The notes: generated by a model not told the origin, from the sequence alone. A stretch of DNA of 64,000 nt from Alphaproteobacteria bacterium (GCA_025934695.1 JAICWS010000006.1:202880-266879); one strand, 5' to 3'. Counted from the first letter of the stretch, positions 12,529 through 23,767 are shown. Numbers and translations: made by a program.

Positions 12529-12531
12529 TTT

Positions 12532-13047
12532 TTACTTAGCCTTTTTTCCGAGTTCCGCCACGAGTTCCTTGTATATTGCGACGCTGTTTTTCACGCGCGG
12601 ATCGTCCGAGGTCGCGGTGCCGCGGCCATACGCGTCGAGGTATCTTGTAATGTCGTCCTCGCGGCACAGGCCGGTCTGGACTTCCTGCACGACGACGTGC
12701 TGCTTGCCCAAATTCGCCATGCAGTGGATGCTGCCCTGCGGCACGCGCACATCCTCGCCCGCCTTGAGCGTCCGGCGCTCGCCGTCGAGCACGACGGTGA
12801 GGATGCCCGAGACGACCTTCCAGTGCTCGCGCCGGTGCTCGTGCGACTGCAGCGAGAGGATCTGGCCGGGATTGACCTGGATTTCCTTGACGCAGCTTTC
12901 CTCGCCCGTCTCCTTCACGCCGACGGCGGTGACGGTATACGATCCCCAGGGACGAATATCCATGTCGCCGACCCTGTATCTTTCGCCCAATGGCTTGTCA
13001 GGTTTCATAGCTGCGAACGACTCCCAATAACTGACATAGAATAACAA
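12532..13047 (-). CDS. Cupin protein, mannose-6-phosphate isomerase type II-like
   Basis: RPWGSYTV, HEHRREHWKVVSG; adjacent to the ROK kinase. Start may be MKPDKPLG (13008). Confidence 0.82.
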   Translation of the reverse strand: MLFYVSYWESFAAMKPDKPLGERYRVGDMDIRPWGSYTVTAVGVKETGEESCVKEIQVNPGQILSLQSHEHRREHWKVVSGILTVVLDGERRTLKAGEDVRVPQGSIHCMANLGKQHVVVQEVQTGLCREDDITRYLDAYGRGTATSDDPRVKNSVAIYKELVAELGKKAK

Positions 13048-13172
13048 AGAACTTTCAATGGCATAGGGTATAGCTGCGGGGCATATGGATAATGTTTGAC
13101 GCAGGGGTCGCTTTCCGGTACATTTACATATAGCTTTGTGCCGCCATAACCCTTTGTTATTAAAAGGTAAAG

Positions 13173-15962
13173 ATGGTCGATCGCGATATCCTTCCCAACG
13201 GGATCACTTGCCTCTGCGAAGAGCGGCCAGACAGCGGCTTCGTCATCATGCAGGTCCACATCAACCGCGGCTCGGCGCAGGAGGCCGCGGAAGAACAGGG
13301 CCTCACCAACCTGATGCAGGAAAGCTGTTTCGGCGGCACCACGACGCGCAGCCGCGAACAGATATCCTCCGAAGTCGAATCCCGCGGCGGCGAGGTAGAA
13401 GGCCATGTGACTCGCCTGACTACGAGTTTTCAAAGCATGGCGCTGACGGCGGACGCCGAAAACACTTTCGCCGTCATGTCGGACGTGCTGCGCCATCCGG
13501 CATTCGCGCCGGAAGAAGTCGAGCGGGCGAAATGCCAGATCGCGCAAATGCTCGTCGCGCAGGAACAGGATCCCGGCGCCCAGGCCTCGCACGCCTTCAT
13601 GGAAAACGCCTATGCGGGACAGGGTATCGGCCGTGACACGTCCGGCACGCAGGAACTTCTCGCGTCCTTTACGCCCGCGCAGATCCGGAAAAAGCACGAC
13701 GAGCTGCTGTCAGATCCGTCCGGCATCGTGATTTCCTTCGCCGGCGACATCGCCCCGGCCCAAGCCAAGGAACTGGCGCAGAAATATTTCGGCGATATCC
13801 CCAAAGGCAATCCCGCGGCCAAGCCGCAGGCCCAATTCACCGGCGGCGACGTCCGCACGGCGGCCGACACCGACCAGCTTATGCTTCTTATGGGCTTCCC
13901 CGCGCCCGGTAGCAAAAGCGAGGATCGCTTCGCCGCGATGCTGTTCGAGGAAATGGTCGGTGGCGGCATGTCGACGCCGATCTTCCAGGAATTCCGCGAA
14001 AAGCGCGGCCTTGTTTACACGGCGGGCGCGCAATATCGCGGCATCCCCGGCGACGGCACGTTCTTCATCGTCTCGGGCTCGGGCAAGGGAAAAGCGGGCG
14101 ATATCACGAAAGTCACCTTCGACATCCTAGGCAAGGTGGCGCGCGAGGGATTCAGCCAGCAGCAAATGGACCAGGCGCGCGAGCGCATCCTGCGCGCGAT
14201 GGATGACGCGCAGGAAACGGCGGAACATTCGGCCGCGTTGAACGCCGCCCAAACCATGGAAAACGGCCACCTCGTCTCCCGCGCCGAGTTCGAGGCGCGT
14301 CTGCGCGCTGTGACGAACGACGACGTCCGCAATGTCTGCATCGATATGCTTAAAAGCGGAAAATATGCGCTTTCGGCCGTCGGCCCGCTCGATACCTTGC
14401 CGCCGCCCGACGAAGTCGCGCAAATGATGAAGGACGCCGTTTCCGGCGTCGAAGCGCCGGCGCATGCGTCCGCCCCGTCGCTTGCGCCGGCCTTCGCGGT
14501 CGCGGCCACCGCGCCGCAGCCAAAGGCCGGACTGAACCCGAAGATGACGGTGCTGGAAAACGGGCTGAAAATCGTGACCATCGAGCGTCCGGGGCCCATG
14601 ACCTGCGGCGCCTGGGTCGGCGTCGGCTCGGACAATGAAACGCCGCATCTTAACGGCGCGACGCATATGAACGAACACATGATGTTCCGCGGCTCGCCAC
14701 GCTACGCCCCCGGGACGATCAGCAAGATCGTCGAGGGGGAGTTGGGCGGCCAGCTGAACGCCGAGACGACGAAGGATAAGACGTTTTACTACTTCTTCAG
14801 CCTGGCGGCTTCGGCGCTGGAGAAGATCACCGATATTTGCGGCCAAATGATCTTTTTCGCGAACATCGACGAGAAAGAATATTCGGGCAAGGAAGAGCCG
14901 AAGGGCCTCTTGGGCCGTTTCGCCTCGGCGGTCGGTCGCGCCGTACGGCATGTGACCGGAAAAATGATGAAACGCGCGGGCGAGCGCAATGCGGTGTTCG
15001 AGGAGATGCGCATGGGAAAGGACGATGTCGTGCGCCGCCTGATCTACCAGCTCGATGCCGCCGCTTATCCCGACCAGCCGCATGGCCGCACTACCATCGG
15101 CACCCAGGAAGGGCTGGAAAAGATCACCGCGAAGGAGCTGCGCGATTACCGCGACGACTTCTACACGCCGAACAACGTCGTCTTCTGCGCCGCCGGTCCC
15201 ATCAGGCATGAGGATTTCGTGGCGCTCGTGAAGAAAAAATACGGCGATCTCAAGCCGGGCAAGGTGCCCGACCTGCCCGTGCCCGTGTGGCGCGGCGGCA
15301 CGGTTTCTTCCGAGGCGCCGACCGCCACCGTCTGCAATGTGGCGGTCGCGGCCGAAGGTGTTTCGGCGACGGACCCCGATCTTCCCGCATACCAAGCGCT
15401 CTGCACCCTCTTAAGCGACGGTGATTCTTCGGTTATGCACCGCGAGATCGTCGACCGGCTGGCCCTGTCGCCCCACGCGGAAGCGGGAATGATGACCTAC
15501 CGCAATGGCGGCAGCTTTCTGATGGACGGCATCGTCGCGCCCGAGAACGTGAAGCCCTTCATCAACGAAATGTACAAGCTGTTGCGCGGCGTGGCCGATA
15601 ACGTGACGGAAGCCGATCTCGACAAGGTCAAGGCCGTGATGGAAGCGGAAATCCGCACCGGGCTCGAGACGAACCACGCCATCTGTACCACCATCGCGGC
15701 CGGCGTGCAGGCCTTCGGGCGCATCGTGACGCCGGAGGAAATGTGCGAGGCCGTCCGCAAGCTGACGGTCGCCGACATCCAGCGCGTGGCGCATAAAATT
15801 CTGGAATGCAATCCGGCAGCCTCGATGGTCGTGCCGCCCGGCACCGACCCGAGCCTGCTGCCGACGCAGGAGGAAGTCATCGCCATGCGCGATGGCGCCT
15901 ATATGCCGCCTGCAGCGATGCCAAAACCGCCGAGCCCCAGCGTCAGCCCTTCAGCACCCTGA
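13173..15962 (+). CDS. Fused double M16 peptidase-family protein
   Basis: 929 aa with two M16 units; second has HMNEH (HxxEH), first lacks it but has FREKRGLVY. Confidence 0.88.
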   Translation: MVDRDILPNGITCLCEERPDSGFVIMQVHINRGSAQEAAEEQGLTNLMQESCFGGTTTRSREQISSEVESRGGEVEGHVTRLTTSFQSMALTADAENTFAVMSDVLRHPAFAPEEVERAKCQIAQMLVAQEQDPGAQASHAFMENAYAGQGIGRDTSGTQELLASFTPAQIRKKHDELLSDPSGIVISFAGDIAPAQAKELAQKYFGDIPKGNPAAKPQAQFTGGDVRTAADTDQLMLLMGFPAPGSKSEDRFAAMLFEEMVGGGMSTPIFQEFREKRGLVYTAGAQYRGIPGDGTFFIVSGSGKGKAGDITKVTFDILGKVAREGFSQQQMDQARERILRAMDDAQETAEHSAALNAAQTMENGHLVSRAEFEARLRAVTNDDVRNVCIDMLKSGKYALSAVGPLDTLPPPDEVAQMMKDAVSGVEAPAHASAPSLAPAFAVAATAPQPKAGLNPKMTVLENGLKIVTIERPGPMTCGAWVGVGSDNETPHLNGATHMNEHMMFRGSPRYAPGTISKIVEGELGGQLNAETTKDKTFYYFFSLAASALEKITDICGQMIFFANIDEKEYSGKEEPKGLLGRFASAVGRAVRHVTGKMMKRAGERNAVFEEMRMGKDDVVRRLIYQLDAAAYPDQPHGRTTIGTQEGLEKITAKELRDYRDDFYTPNNVVFCAAGPIRHEDFVALVKKKYGDLKPGKVPDLPVPVWRGGTVSSEAPTATVCNVAVAAEGVSATDPDLPAYQALCTLLSDGDSSVMHREIVDRLALSPHAEAGMMTYRNGGSFLMDGIVAPENVKPFINEMYKLLRGVADNVTEADLDKVKAVMEAEIRTGLETNHAICTTIAAGVQAFGRIVTPEEMCEAVRKLTVADIQRVAHKILECNPAASMVVPPGTDPSLLPTQEEVIAMRDGAYMPPAAMPKPPSPSVSPSAP

Positions 15963-16718
15963 CTTTTTCGGCGATCGCATTGGGCGCATTGGCCGGGTTT
16001 TCCTCGATCAGCTTGACGAGCGCGCTGCCCACCACAATGCCGTCGACGCGGCCGCTTAGCTGCTTCACATGTTCCGGCGTGGAAATGCCGAAGCCGACGG
16101 CCAGCGGGTTCGACAGGTTCTGGCGCAGGGCGGCGAGCTTGTCGGAGAGCTGCTGCGGCAGCGTTTCCTGCGCGCCCGTGACGCCCTCGCGTGACACGTA
16201 ATAGACGAAGCCGGTCGAGCAGGCATCGATCAGGCGCAGGCGCTGCTCCGACGTGGTGGGCGAGGTCAGGAACACCGTCTCGAAATCGTTCTTGCGCGCG
16301 AGGCTGCAATAGGTTTCCGCCGCTTCCGGCGGCAGATCGACCAGCAGCGCGCCGTTCGCGCCCGCCGCCTTCGCCGCCTTGATGAAGTTTTCGTATCCCA
16401 TCTTGAAGACGGGATTCACGTAAGAGAAGAGGCAGATGGGCATCGTCACGCTGCGCGCGCGCAGGCGTTTGACGAGATCAAGAACGCCCTTGAGCGTCGT
16501 GCCTGCGGAGAGCGACCGTTCCGCCGCGCGCTGAACGGTGACGCCGTCGGCGACCGGGTCGGAGAAAGGGACGCCCAGTTCCAGCAGGTCTGCGCCCGCG
16601 CGTTCCAGTCTGGCGATGATTTCTTCCGAGGTCGCCATGTTCGGATCGCCCGCGATGACGAAGGGGATAAAGGCGGAGCGTTTTTCTTCGCGCGCCCGCT
16701 GTAATGCCTGGCGGAGGT

Positions 16719-16722
<4 letters not shown>
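15943..16722 (-). CDS. trpA: Tryptophan synthase alpha subunit
   Basis: [25 protein letters not shown] motifs. Confidence 0.96.
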
Positions 16723-17930
<1,208 letters not shown>

Positions 17931-17932
17931 GT

Positions 17933-18553
17933 TTAACTCCTCCCCAGTGCGCCGAACAGCGCGTCGAGTTTCGCCTTGTCCTTGATGCCGGGTTCCGATT
18001 CCACGCCGCTCGACAGGTCGGCCGCGAAAGGATTGACTTCGGCTTCCGCTGTCCTGATGTTTTCGGCGCTAATGCCGCCCGCCAGGATGAGCGGCAGGCC
18101 GAAGCGCGCTGCCTTCTTTGCAAGCCCCCAGTCGAAGGTCTCGCCCGTCCCGCCGTACTGCCCGCGCGCGCCGGAATCGAGAAGGGCGTAATCCACGATG
18201 TTCCGGTAATCGCCGATCGCGTTCAGGTCGTTCTCCGACAGCGGGCGGAAGGCCTTGATGATGATGCCGTCAAAATCCTCGCGCAGGCGCTCGCAGTCCT
18301 CCGGCGTTTCATCGCCGTGAAGCTGGATGCCTTTCAGCCCCGCCTGCTGCGCGATGGAAGGCGCCGCGAACATCTGGTTCACGAAGACGCCGACCGCCTG
18401 CGTCTTTAGCCCTGCGATAATGCCTGCCGCCGCTTCCGGCGCGATATAGCGTTTCGATTTCGGATAAAAGATGAAACCCAGCGCCCAGGCGCCTAGTTCC
18501 TGTGCGCGCTGCGCGTCTTCCGCACGCGTCAGGCCGCAAATCTTCACGCGCAT
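17933..18553 (-). CDS. trpF: Phosphoribosylanthranilate isomerase
   Basis: [24 protein letters not shown]. Confidence 0.95.
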   Translation of the reverse strand: MRVKICGLTRAEDAQRAQELGAWALGFIFYPKSKRYIAPEAAAGIIAGLKTQAVGVFVNQMFAAPSIAQQAGLKGIQLHGDETPEDCERLREDFDGIIIKAFRPLSENDLNAIGDYRNIVDYALLDSGARGQYGGTGETFDWGLAKKAARFGLPLILAGGISAENIRTAEAEVNPFAADLSSGVESEPGIKDKAKLDALFGALGRS

Positions 18554-19335
18554 AGCTGGCCTCTCAGCTCTTTAAGCGCCGCGCCGGGGTCGTCGCGCCG
18601 CATGAAATGGGTGCCCATCAAAAAGCCGTCGTATCCCAGGGTGCGCATGGCGCGCAGGTCGTCGGCGGTCGACAGGCCGCTCTCGCAGATAAAGACCGAT
18701 CCCTTTGGCTTGCGCGCCGCCAGGCTGCGCCCGATATTGAGATCGGTCCTGAGAGTCTTGAGGTTGCGGTTGTTGACGCCGATGAAATCGGCCTTCATTT
18801 GCAGTGCGCTATCCAGTTCCTCTTCGCTGTGCACTTCGACCAGCGGCGCGAGACCCAGTGAGGTTGCCGCCTGGAGCAGGTCGCGCGTCAGCACATCGTC
18901 TGTCATGGCGACGATCAGCAGGATCGCGTCGGCGCCATGGGCCTTTGCTTCCAATAGCTGATAGGGGTCGACCATAAAATCCTTGCGCAGCAGCAGCGCC
19001 TCCGGATGTTTTTTCCGCACCGCTTCGAGATAGGCGAGATCGCCCTTGAAATAGGAAGGCTCAGTCAGGATCGACAGCATCCGCGCGCCCGAGCGCAGAT
19101 ATCCGTCCGCGATTGGGACGGGATTTACGGCGGCATGGATATCGCCTTCTGACGGGCTCGCGAACTTGATTTCCGCGATGATATTGTAATCGTCGGCGGC
19201 GAATGCAGCCTTCACATTATGCGGCTTGCGGCCGAACAGCGGCGCATTCTCGAGCGCGGAGGCCGGCTGGTTCCGTTTTGCCTCGGCCACGCGTTCCTGC
19301 GTCATCGCGTATATTTTCTTCAGGAACGAACTCAT
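18544..19335 (-). CDS. trpC: Indole-3-glycerol phosphate synthase
   Basis: EIKFASPSEGDI, LRKDFMVDPYQ, GVNNRNLKT; start recomputed to MSSFLKK at 19335 (the listed ORF is extended). Confidence 0.95.
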   Translation of the reverse strand: MSSFLKKIYAMTQERVAEAKRNQPASALENAPLFGRKPHNVKAAFAADDYNIIAEIKFASPSEGDIHAAVNPVPIADGYLRSGARMLSILTEPSYFKGDLAYLEAVRKKHPEALLLRKDFMVDPYQLLEAKAHGADAILLIVAMTDDVLTRDLLQAATSLGLAPLVEVHSEEELDSALQMKADFIGVNNRNLKTLRTDLNIGRSLAARKPKGSVFICESGLSTADDLRAMRTLGYDGFLMGTHFMRRDDPGAALKELRGQLCA

Positions 19336-20315
19336 CCGGATTTCATGTCCTTCAGCTTCTTCAGCGCGAGGCCGTCGGCGATAATCTGCCGCGCGCGCGC
19401 GACACCGGCCTTGAAGTCTGCATCCTTGCCGGCCGTGATGAAAGCGGCGGCGGCGTTCAGGCTGACAATATCGCCGGCAGGCACTTCGGTGCCTGAAAAG
19501 ACGGCATGGATAATAGCGGCGTTCTGTTCCGCCGATCCGCCCTGGAGCTTCTCGAGGGCCACGGTCACGAGGCCCGCGTCCTCGGGGCAGAGCACGATTT
19601 CTTCCGTCTTGCCGTCTTTCAAATGCAGGATGCGCGTGAGGTCGCTCAAAGAAATTTCGTCGAGCCCGTCTTCGGCGTGCACCACCATCATGTCCTGGCG
19701 GCCGAGACGCTTGCCCGCGTCCGCCACGGCATCCTGGAAGCCATAAACGCCCATCACCTGGCGCGGCGTGCGCGCCGGGTTGCACAGGGGGCCCAGCAGG
19801 TTCAGGAAGGTGGGCCGGCCCAATGCGCGGCGCACCGGCGCTAGGCTGGCCAGGGCCGGGTGGAAGGCGGGGGCTGACACGAAGCAGAGGTTATGCTTCT
19901 GGTGCTGCATCTTCGCCATCGCCGCATTCGTCGCGACGGGGATTTTAAGGGCGGCCAGAACATCGCTCGAGCCGCTGACGCCGGAAACAGCGCGGTTGCC
20001 ATGCTTGATAACTGACACCCCGCCCGCCGCCACGACGAAAGCGACGGCGGTCGAAATGTTGAAGGTTTTGACGTTGTTTTTTGTCTTGTCGCCGCCCGTG
20101 CCGCAGACGTCGATGCCTTTGAGGTCGAGCGGCAAGGCCCGGTGCATCATCGCCTTGGCGCAGGCGGCCAGCATTTCGCCGGTGATCTCTTCGTCCTTCA
20201 CGTTCTGCAGCATCTTCGCCTTGGCATCCGCGGGGAATGCCTCATCGCAGAGTTTGCTCATCAATTCCGACCAGTGCTTGTCGACTTCGTCGCCGTGGCT
20301 GAGCTTGTGTTTCAT
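19332..20315 (-). CDS. trpD: Anthranilate phosphoribosyltransferase
   Basis: DVCGTGGDKTKNNVKTFNIST, KHGNRAVSG, LLGPLCNPA. Confidence 0.96.
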   Translation of the reverse strand: MKHKLSHGDEVDKHWSELMSKLCDEAFPADAKAKMLQNVKDEEITGEMLAACAKAMMHRALPLDLKGIDVCGTGGDKTKNNVKTFNISTAVAFVVAAGGVSVIKHGNRAVSGVSGSSDVLAALKIPVATNAAMAKMQHQKHNLCFVSAPAFHPALASLAPVRRALGRPTFLNLLGPLCNPARTPRQVMGVYGFQDAVADAGKRLGRQDMMVVHAEDGLDEISLSDLTRILHLKDGKTEEIVLCPEDAGLVTVALEKLQGGSAEQNAAIIHAVFSGTEVPAGDIVSLNAAAAFITAGKDADFKAGVARARQIIADGLALKKLKDMKSG

Positions 20316-22435
20316 GCTTTGGCCGCCAGGTGTTTCATGACGTTCTCGATCATGCGGTTGCCGACATAGCCCTGCATCGACAGGACGGACTCAGGATGGA
20401 ACTGCACCGCCCAGATGGGGAGAATCTTATGGCAGAGCGCCATGACCACACCATTGTCGTTGGTGGCGATGATCTCGAGTTCCTTCGGCAGCGTCTTCGC
20501 GAGTCCGTGGATTGAATGGTAAGCGCCCACGGTGCAGGGGTTGGGCACATCTTCGAACAGCGCATGGCCGGTATGCTTGATCGTCCAGACCTTGCCGTGG
20601 TGCGGGTTTTGCAGATATCCGAGCGTGCCGCCGAAGGCCTCGAACGTGCCCTGCAGCCCAAGGCAGACTCCGAACTGCGGAATTTTCGCCTCGGCGCAAC
20701 GCTTCACCATGCCGGGCACATCGAACTGCTCGGGCATGCCGGGGCCCGGCGAATGCACGATTAGATGGGGCTGGTGGGACAACAGCGTTTCCATGCTGGT
20801 GCCATGGCGGTAAGTGACGGCGGTCGCGCCCGTCTGGCGGATATAGTCGGCCAGCGTATGGACGAAGGAATCCTCATTGTCGATGAGGATCACCGTTTTC
20901 TTCTCGCCGCTGCGAACAACAGGACGGTCGGCGTCGATGCGGATATCGCCCGACAAGATGCGCTTGAACGAGGTCGCCTTGGTATGCGTTTCCGCCGCTT
21001 CTTCTTCGGGTTTTGAATCGTAGACGATGCTGGCGCCCGCCTGGTAAGTGGCCATGCCATCTTTCAGGTGCAGCGTGCGGATGGTGATACCGGTGTTTAC
21101 ATCGCCGTTGAAATGCAGCGCGCCCACGGCGGCCCCGTAAAACTCGCGCGGCGCGGGCTCGAAGTTTTCGATGATCTTGGCGGCTTCGGTCTTGGGCGCG
21201 CCGGTCAGCGTCACCGCCCACATGTGCGACAGGAAGGCGTCGACGCCATCAAAGCCGTCGCGCAGCTTGCCCTCGACATGGTCGACGGTGTGGAACAGGC
21301 CGACATAGGCCTCGATCTGCCGCCGGGCCAGCAGTTTCACCGACCCCGGCACGCAGATGCGCGCCTTGTCGTTGCGGTCGACGTCGGTGCACATCGTGAG
21401 TTCCGCTTCATCCTTTTTGGAATTCAGCAGCTCCTGCAAAATCTTCGCGTCCTCAATGACGGCGGCCTGTCCCGGCGTGCGGCTGCGCCGCGCCGTGCCG
21501 GAAATGGGGCAGGATTCGACGCGCTGGCCCTCGACGCGTACGAACATCTCGGGCGAGGCGCCGACGAGCTGCTCCTCGCCCATTTGTACCAGGAATTCGT
21601 AAGGCGACGGGTTGATGCGGCGGATATTGCGGAACAGCTGCGCGGGCGATCCCTTGAACGGCGCATGGAACTTGCGGCTTAACACCACCTCGAACACATC
21701 GCCCTTGCGGATATGCTCGCCCGCGCGCGATACCATCTCCGCATATTCTTCGTCGCTGAGGTTGCTGGAAATCTCCGCCTTCGCGGGCGGCATCGTCGAC
21801 GGCGCGGAAACGGGGTCGGGGCGCTTCACGCCTTCGGTCGTCAGCTTGCCGAAGGAAAATTCATAGTCGCGGCGGAAGACCGTTTCCTTCCGGCGGTCGA
21901 GCAGGTAAAGCGTATCCGGCAGGTAAAGATGGAACAGTCCGCCCGCGCGCTTGTGCTCGAGCGGAATCGGATTAAAGCAGAACAGCAGATCGTATTTAAA
22001 AGCGCCATAAAAGCCGGCAAAACTGTCGCCCGCAGCCGACAGTTTCATGAGCTGGCGCAACGGCGACAGAGGCGAGGGCTGGCGCGAACGTTCCTCTTCC
22101 GAAAAGCTGCGGGCGGGGGGATTGATTTTGCAGCGCAGCGTCTGCGCGTCCGCACTCTCCACCGTAAAGGACGCATCCGGTTTTGATTTGAACAGCTCCG
22201 CCGCGATAGCGAGGATTTTTTCACCCCGCGCGTTCAGCGCCCGGAATTCCGTGCGGCCTTCGAAGCCCAGCGCCTCGACCGGCGGCGCGTCGAAGCCGAT
22301 GTCCCAGCGCGAGTAGCGCCCGGGATAATCGGTGTCGGAAGCCATATACATGCCTTTGCCGACATTCAGGCGCTCGAGCAGGAAATCGATGCCCGCGTCA
22401 TAGGGCAGGGCGGTATCGTGGTGCGTAATCTTCAT
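20312..22435 (-). CDS. trpEG: Fused anthranilate synthase, component I plus glutamine amidotransferase
   Basis: N-terminal chorismate-binding region (DVFEVVLSRKF, MCTDVDRNDKARICVPGSVK) followed by class I GATase (GVCLGLQG, FHPES). Confidence 0.94.
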   Translation of the reverse strand: MKITHHDTALPYDAGIDFLLERLNVGKGMYMASDTDYPGRYSRWDIGFDAPPVEALGFEGRTEFRALNARGEKILAIAAELFKSKPDASFTVESADAQTLRCKINPPARSFSEEERSRQPSPLSPLRQLMKLSAAGDSFAGFYGAFKYDLLFCFNPIPLEHKRAGGLFHLYLPDTLYLLDRRKETVFRRDYEFSFGKLTTEGVKRPDPVSAPSTMPPAKAEISSNLSDEEYAEMVSRAGEHIRKGDVFEVVLSRKFHAPFKGSPAQLFRNIRRINPSPYEFLVQMGEEQLVGASPEMFVRVEGQRVESCPISGTARRSRTPGQAAVIEDAKILQELLNSKKDEAELTMCTDVDRNDKARICVPGSVKLLARRQIEAYVGLFHTVDHVEGKLRDGFDGVDAFLSHMWAVTLTGAPKTEAAKIIENFEPAPREFYGAAVGALHFNGDVNTGITIRTLHLKDGMATYQAGASIVYDSKPEEEAAETHTKATSFKRILSGDIRIDADRPVVRSGEKKTVILIDNEDSFVHTLADYIRQTGATAVTYRHGTSMETLLSHQPHLIVHSPGPGMPEQFDVPGMVKRCAEAKIPQFGVCLGLQGTFEAFGGTLGYLQNPHHGKVWTIKHTGHALFEDVPNPCTVGAYHSIHGLAKTLPKELEIIATNDNGVVMALCHKILPIWAVQFHPESVLSMQGYVGNRMIENVMKHLAAKA

Positions 22436-22501
22436 GGCGCAGCCTTTGAGGAAAGGGCGGAAAAACAGCTTAACATCGGTATGTTGTGAAAAACAGATAT
22501 A

Positions 22502-22517
22502 TGGGCGCTTAGGCCCA
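22502..22517 (-). promoter_or_regulatory. Hairpin at the end of trpL followed by U-rich RNA; possible attenuator element
   Basis: RNA UGGGC-CUAAGC-GCCCA then UAUAUCUGUUUUU; a second weak stem AACAU-ACCG-AUGUU (22472-22485) then AAGCUGUUUUU. Folding not computed. Confidence 0.4.
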
Positions 22518-22562
22518 CCACCAGGCGCGGATAGGAAATGAAATAGAAATACCGTGCGTCAT
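22509..22562 (-). CDS. trpL: Candidate trp attenuator leader peptide MTHGISISFPIRAWWWA
   Basis: Read on the minus strand: atg acg cac ggt att tct att tca ttt cct atc cgc gcc tgg tgg tgg gcc taa; three consecutive Trp codons 73 nt upstream of the trpEG start. Absent from the ORF track because of its size. Confidence 0.85.
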   Translation of the reverse strand: MTHGISISFPIRAWWWA

Positions 22563-22568
22563 GCAGGT

Positions 22569-22598
22569 ATCAGAGCATTTTCCAATGCCTGCGGTCAA
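22569..22598 (-). promoter_or_regulatory. Candidate sigma70-type promoter for leaderless trpL transcription
   Basis: Minus strand TTGACC (22598-22593), 18-bp spacer, TCTGAT (22574-22569), then 6 nt to the A of the trpL ATG at 22562. Confidence 0.6.
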
Positions 22599-22619
22599 CG
22601 GAATTATGACAGCTGTCGG

Positions 22620-22946
22620 TTAGAGCGAGGGCTTCGCGTAGTTCGCCAGGCGGCGGTCGTCATCGGCGAGCGCTTCGAGGTTGCGGGCGTCGCGAAGCAT
22701 GGCGAGCGCTTCGAAGCGCTCTTCCTTGGCCTGCGCGTCGACGTTCGCCGCGATGATGAGCTCGGGCGTCACCATTCTCGAGGCGTTGATCGTGGGAGAC
22801 ATCCATTTTGCCAGCGTGGTTTCGACGCCGACAGCCATTGCGGTCGAGACTTCCGTTGCGGATTCTTCGATCGTCGAAGGGCCGTTGTCATTACCTGCGT
22901 CGGTGGACTGGCTGGGGGTGAAAAACTTGGACATCTGGGTCTCCAT
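22620..22946 (-). CDS. Hypothetical protein
   Basis: 108 aa ORF upstream of trpL, same strand; no recognised motif. Confidence 0.5.
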   Translation of the reverse strand: METQMSKFFTPSQSTDAGNDNGPSTIEESATEVSTAMAVGVETTLAKWMSPTINASRMVTPELIIAANVDAQAKEERFEALAMLRDARNLEALADDDRRLANYAKPSL

Positions 22947-23149
22947 TGCCGCTTTGGTTTTTTTAGTTCACAGATGTTACCATAAGCGCCATAATGCGCC
23001 AAATATTTTCAAATTTATCACGTGATTTCAGCCCGTTATAGATGGAAGCCGAAAGAGATCCACTTGGCCGATGTCCTTCCTGAAGCAGATTCGATCCGGC
23101 ACTGGCGGCCTGTCACCTTCTTAATTTCTACGCTAAGGATTGCTTAACC

Positions 23150-23174
23150 GGAACCCGGTATAGTCTGCCGCGGT
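23150..23174 (+). promoter_or_regulatory. Weak EcfG-like promoter candidate
   Basis: GGAAC-N16-CGGT (one mismatch to CGTT) 27 nt upstream of the ATG at 23201. Confidence 0.3.
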
Positions 23175-23200
23175 AAGCCAGCAAATCAAGGAGGAGTCCC

Positions 23201-23704
23201 ATGAAACCCTATTGTTTTCTTATGGCAATGTCTGTCGCCGGCGCGATGTCCTTTGCCATCACAGCCCAAGCCCATGACATGGACGGCGGCATGATGCACC
23301 ATCACATGATGGGCACCGGCGCCTGTATGCAGACGTTACCCGCCGAAAAGCAGAAGATGATGAAGGACGAAATGCACCGGAATATGGAGCAGGACAAATC
23401 GTCGTTCGAACGCATGCATCAGCTGCATGAGAAACTGATGACGATCGGCACGGCTGACAAGTTCGACCGGAAAGCCTTTATTTCCGCCAACAATGAGATG
23501 GCCGCGCTCCATATGAAAATGGAAAAGCGGGGTGGTGAAATGATGGCCTCCATGGCCGAGAAGCTGACGGCGGACGAGCGCCGCGGCATGGCGAAATGCA
23601 TGGAAGGTGAGATGCACCACGGCAAATTCCGTCATGAGGAGGAACGTGGCGAGAATGAGACCACGCCCGCTAGCCATAATGATTACGGCACCCTGAACAA
23701 GTAA
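23201..23704 (+). CDS. Secreted Met/His-rich periplasmic protein, Spy/CpxP-like
   Basis: Signal peptide ending AQAHD; MHHHMMGTG, helical Met-rich body, LTADERRGMAKCMEGEMHHGK. Confidence 0.6.
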   Translation: MKPYCFLMAMSVAGAMSFAITAQAHDMDGGMMHHHMMGTGACMQTLPAEKQKMMKDEMHRNMEQDKSSFERMHQLHEKLMTIGTADKFDRKAFISANNEMAALHMKMEKRGGEMMASMAEKLTADERRGMAKCMEGEMHHGKFRHEEERGENETTPASHNDYGTLNK

Positions 23705-23732
23705 CCTTCAGGTAACCAAAGCACCTTCAAAG

Positions 23733-23767
23733 AACTGTGTCCGGTGGAACACCCGGGCACAGTTTTT
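23733..23767 (+). terminator. Rho-independent terminator
   Basis: aactgtgtccgg-tggaaca-cccgggcacagttttt. Confidence 0.8.

Noticed and set aside
11533-13044. 503-aa plus-strand ORF
   Set aside because: Antisense to the ROK kinase and cupin genes, which have clear family motifs.
14127-15395. 422-aa minus-strand ORF
   Set aside because: Antisense to the M16 fusion.
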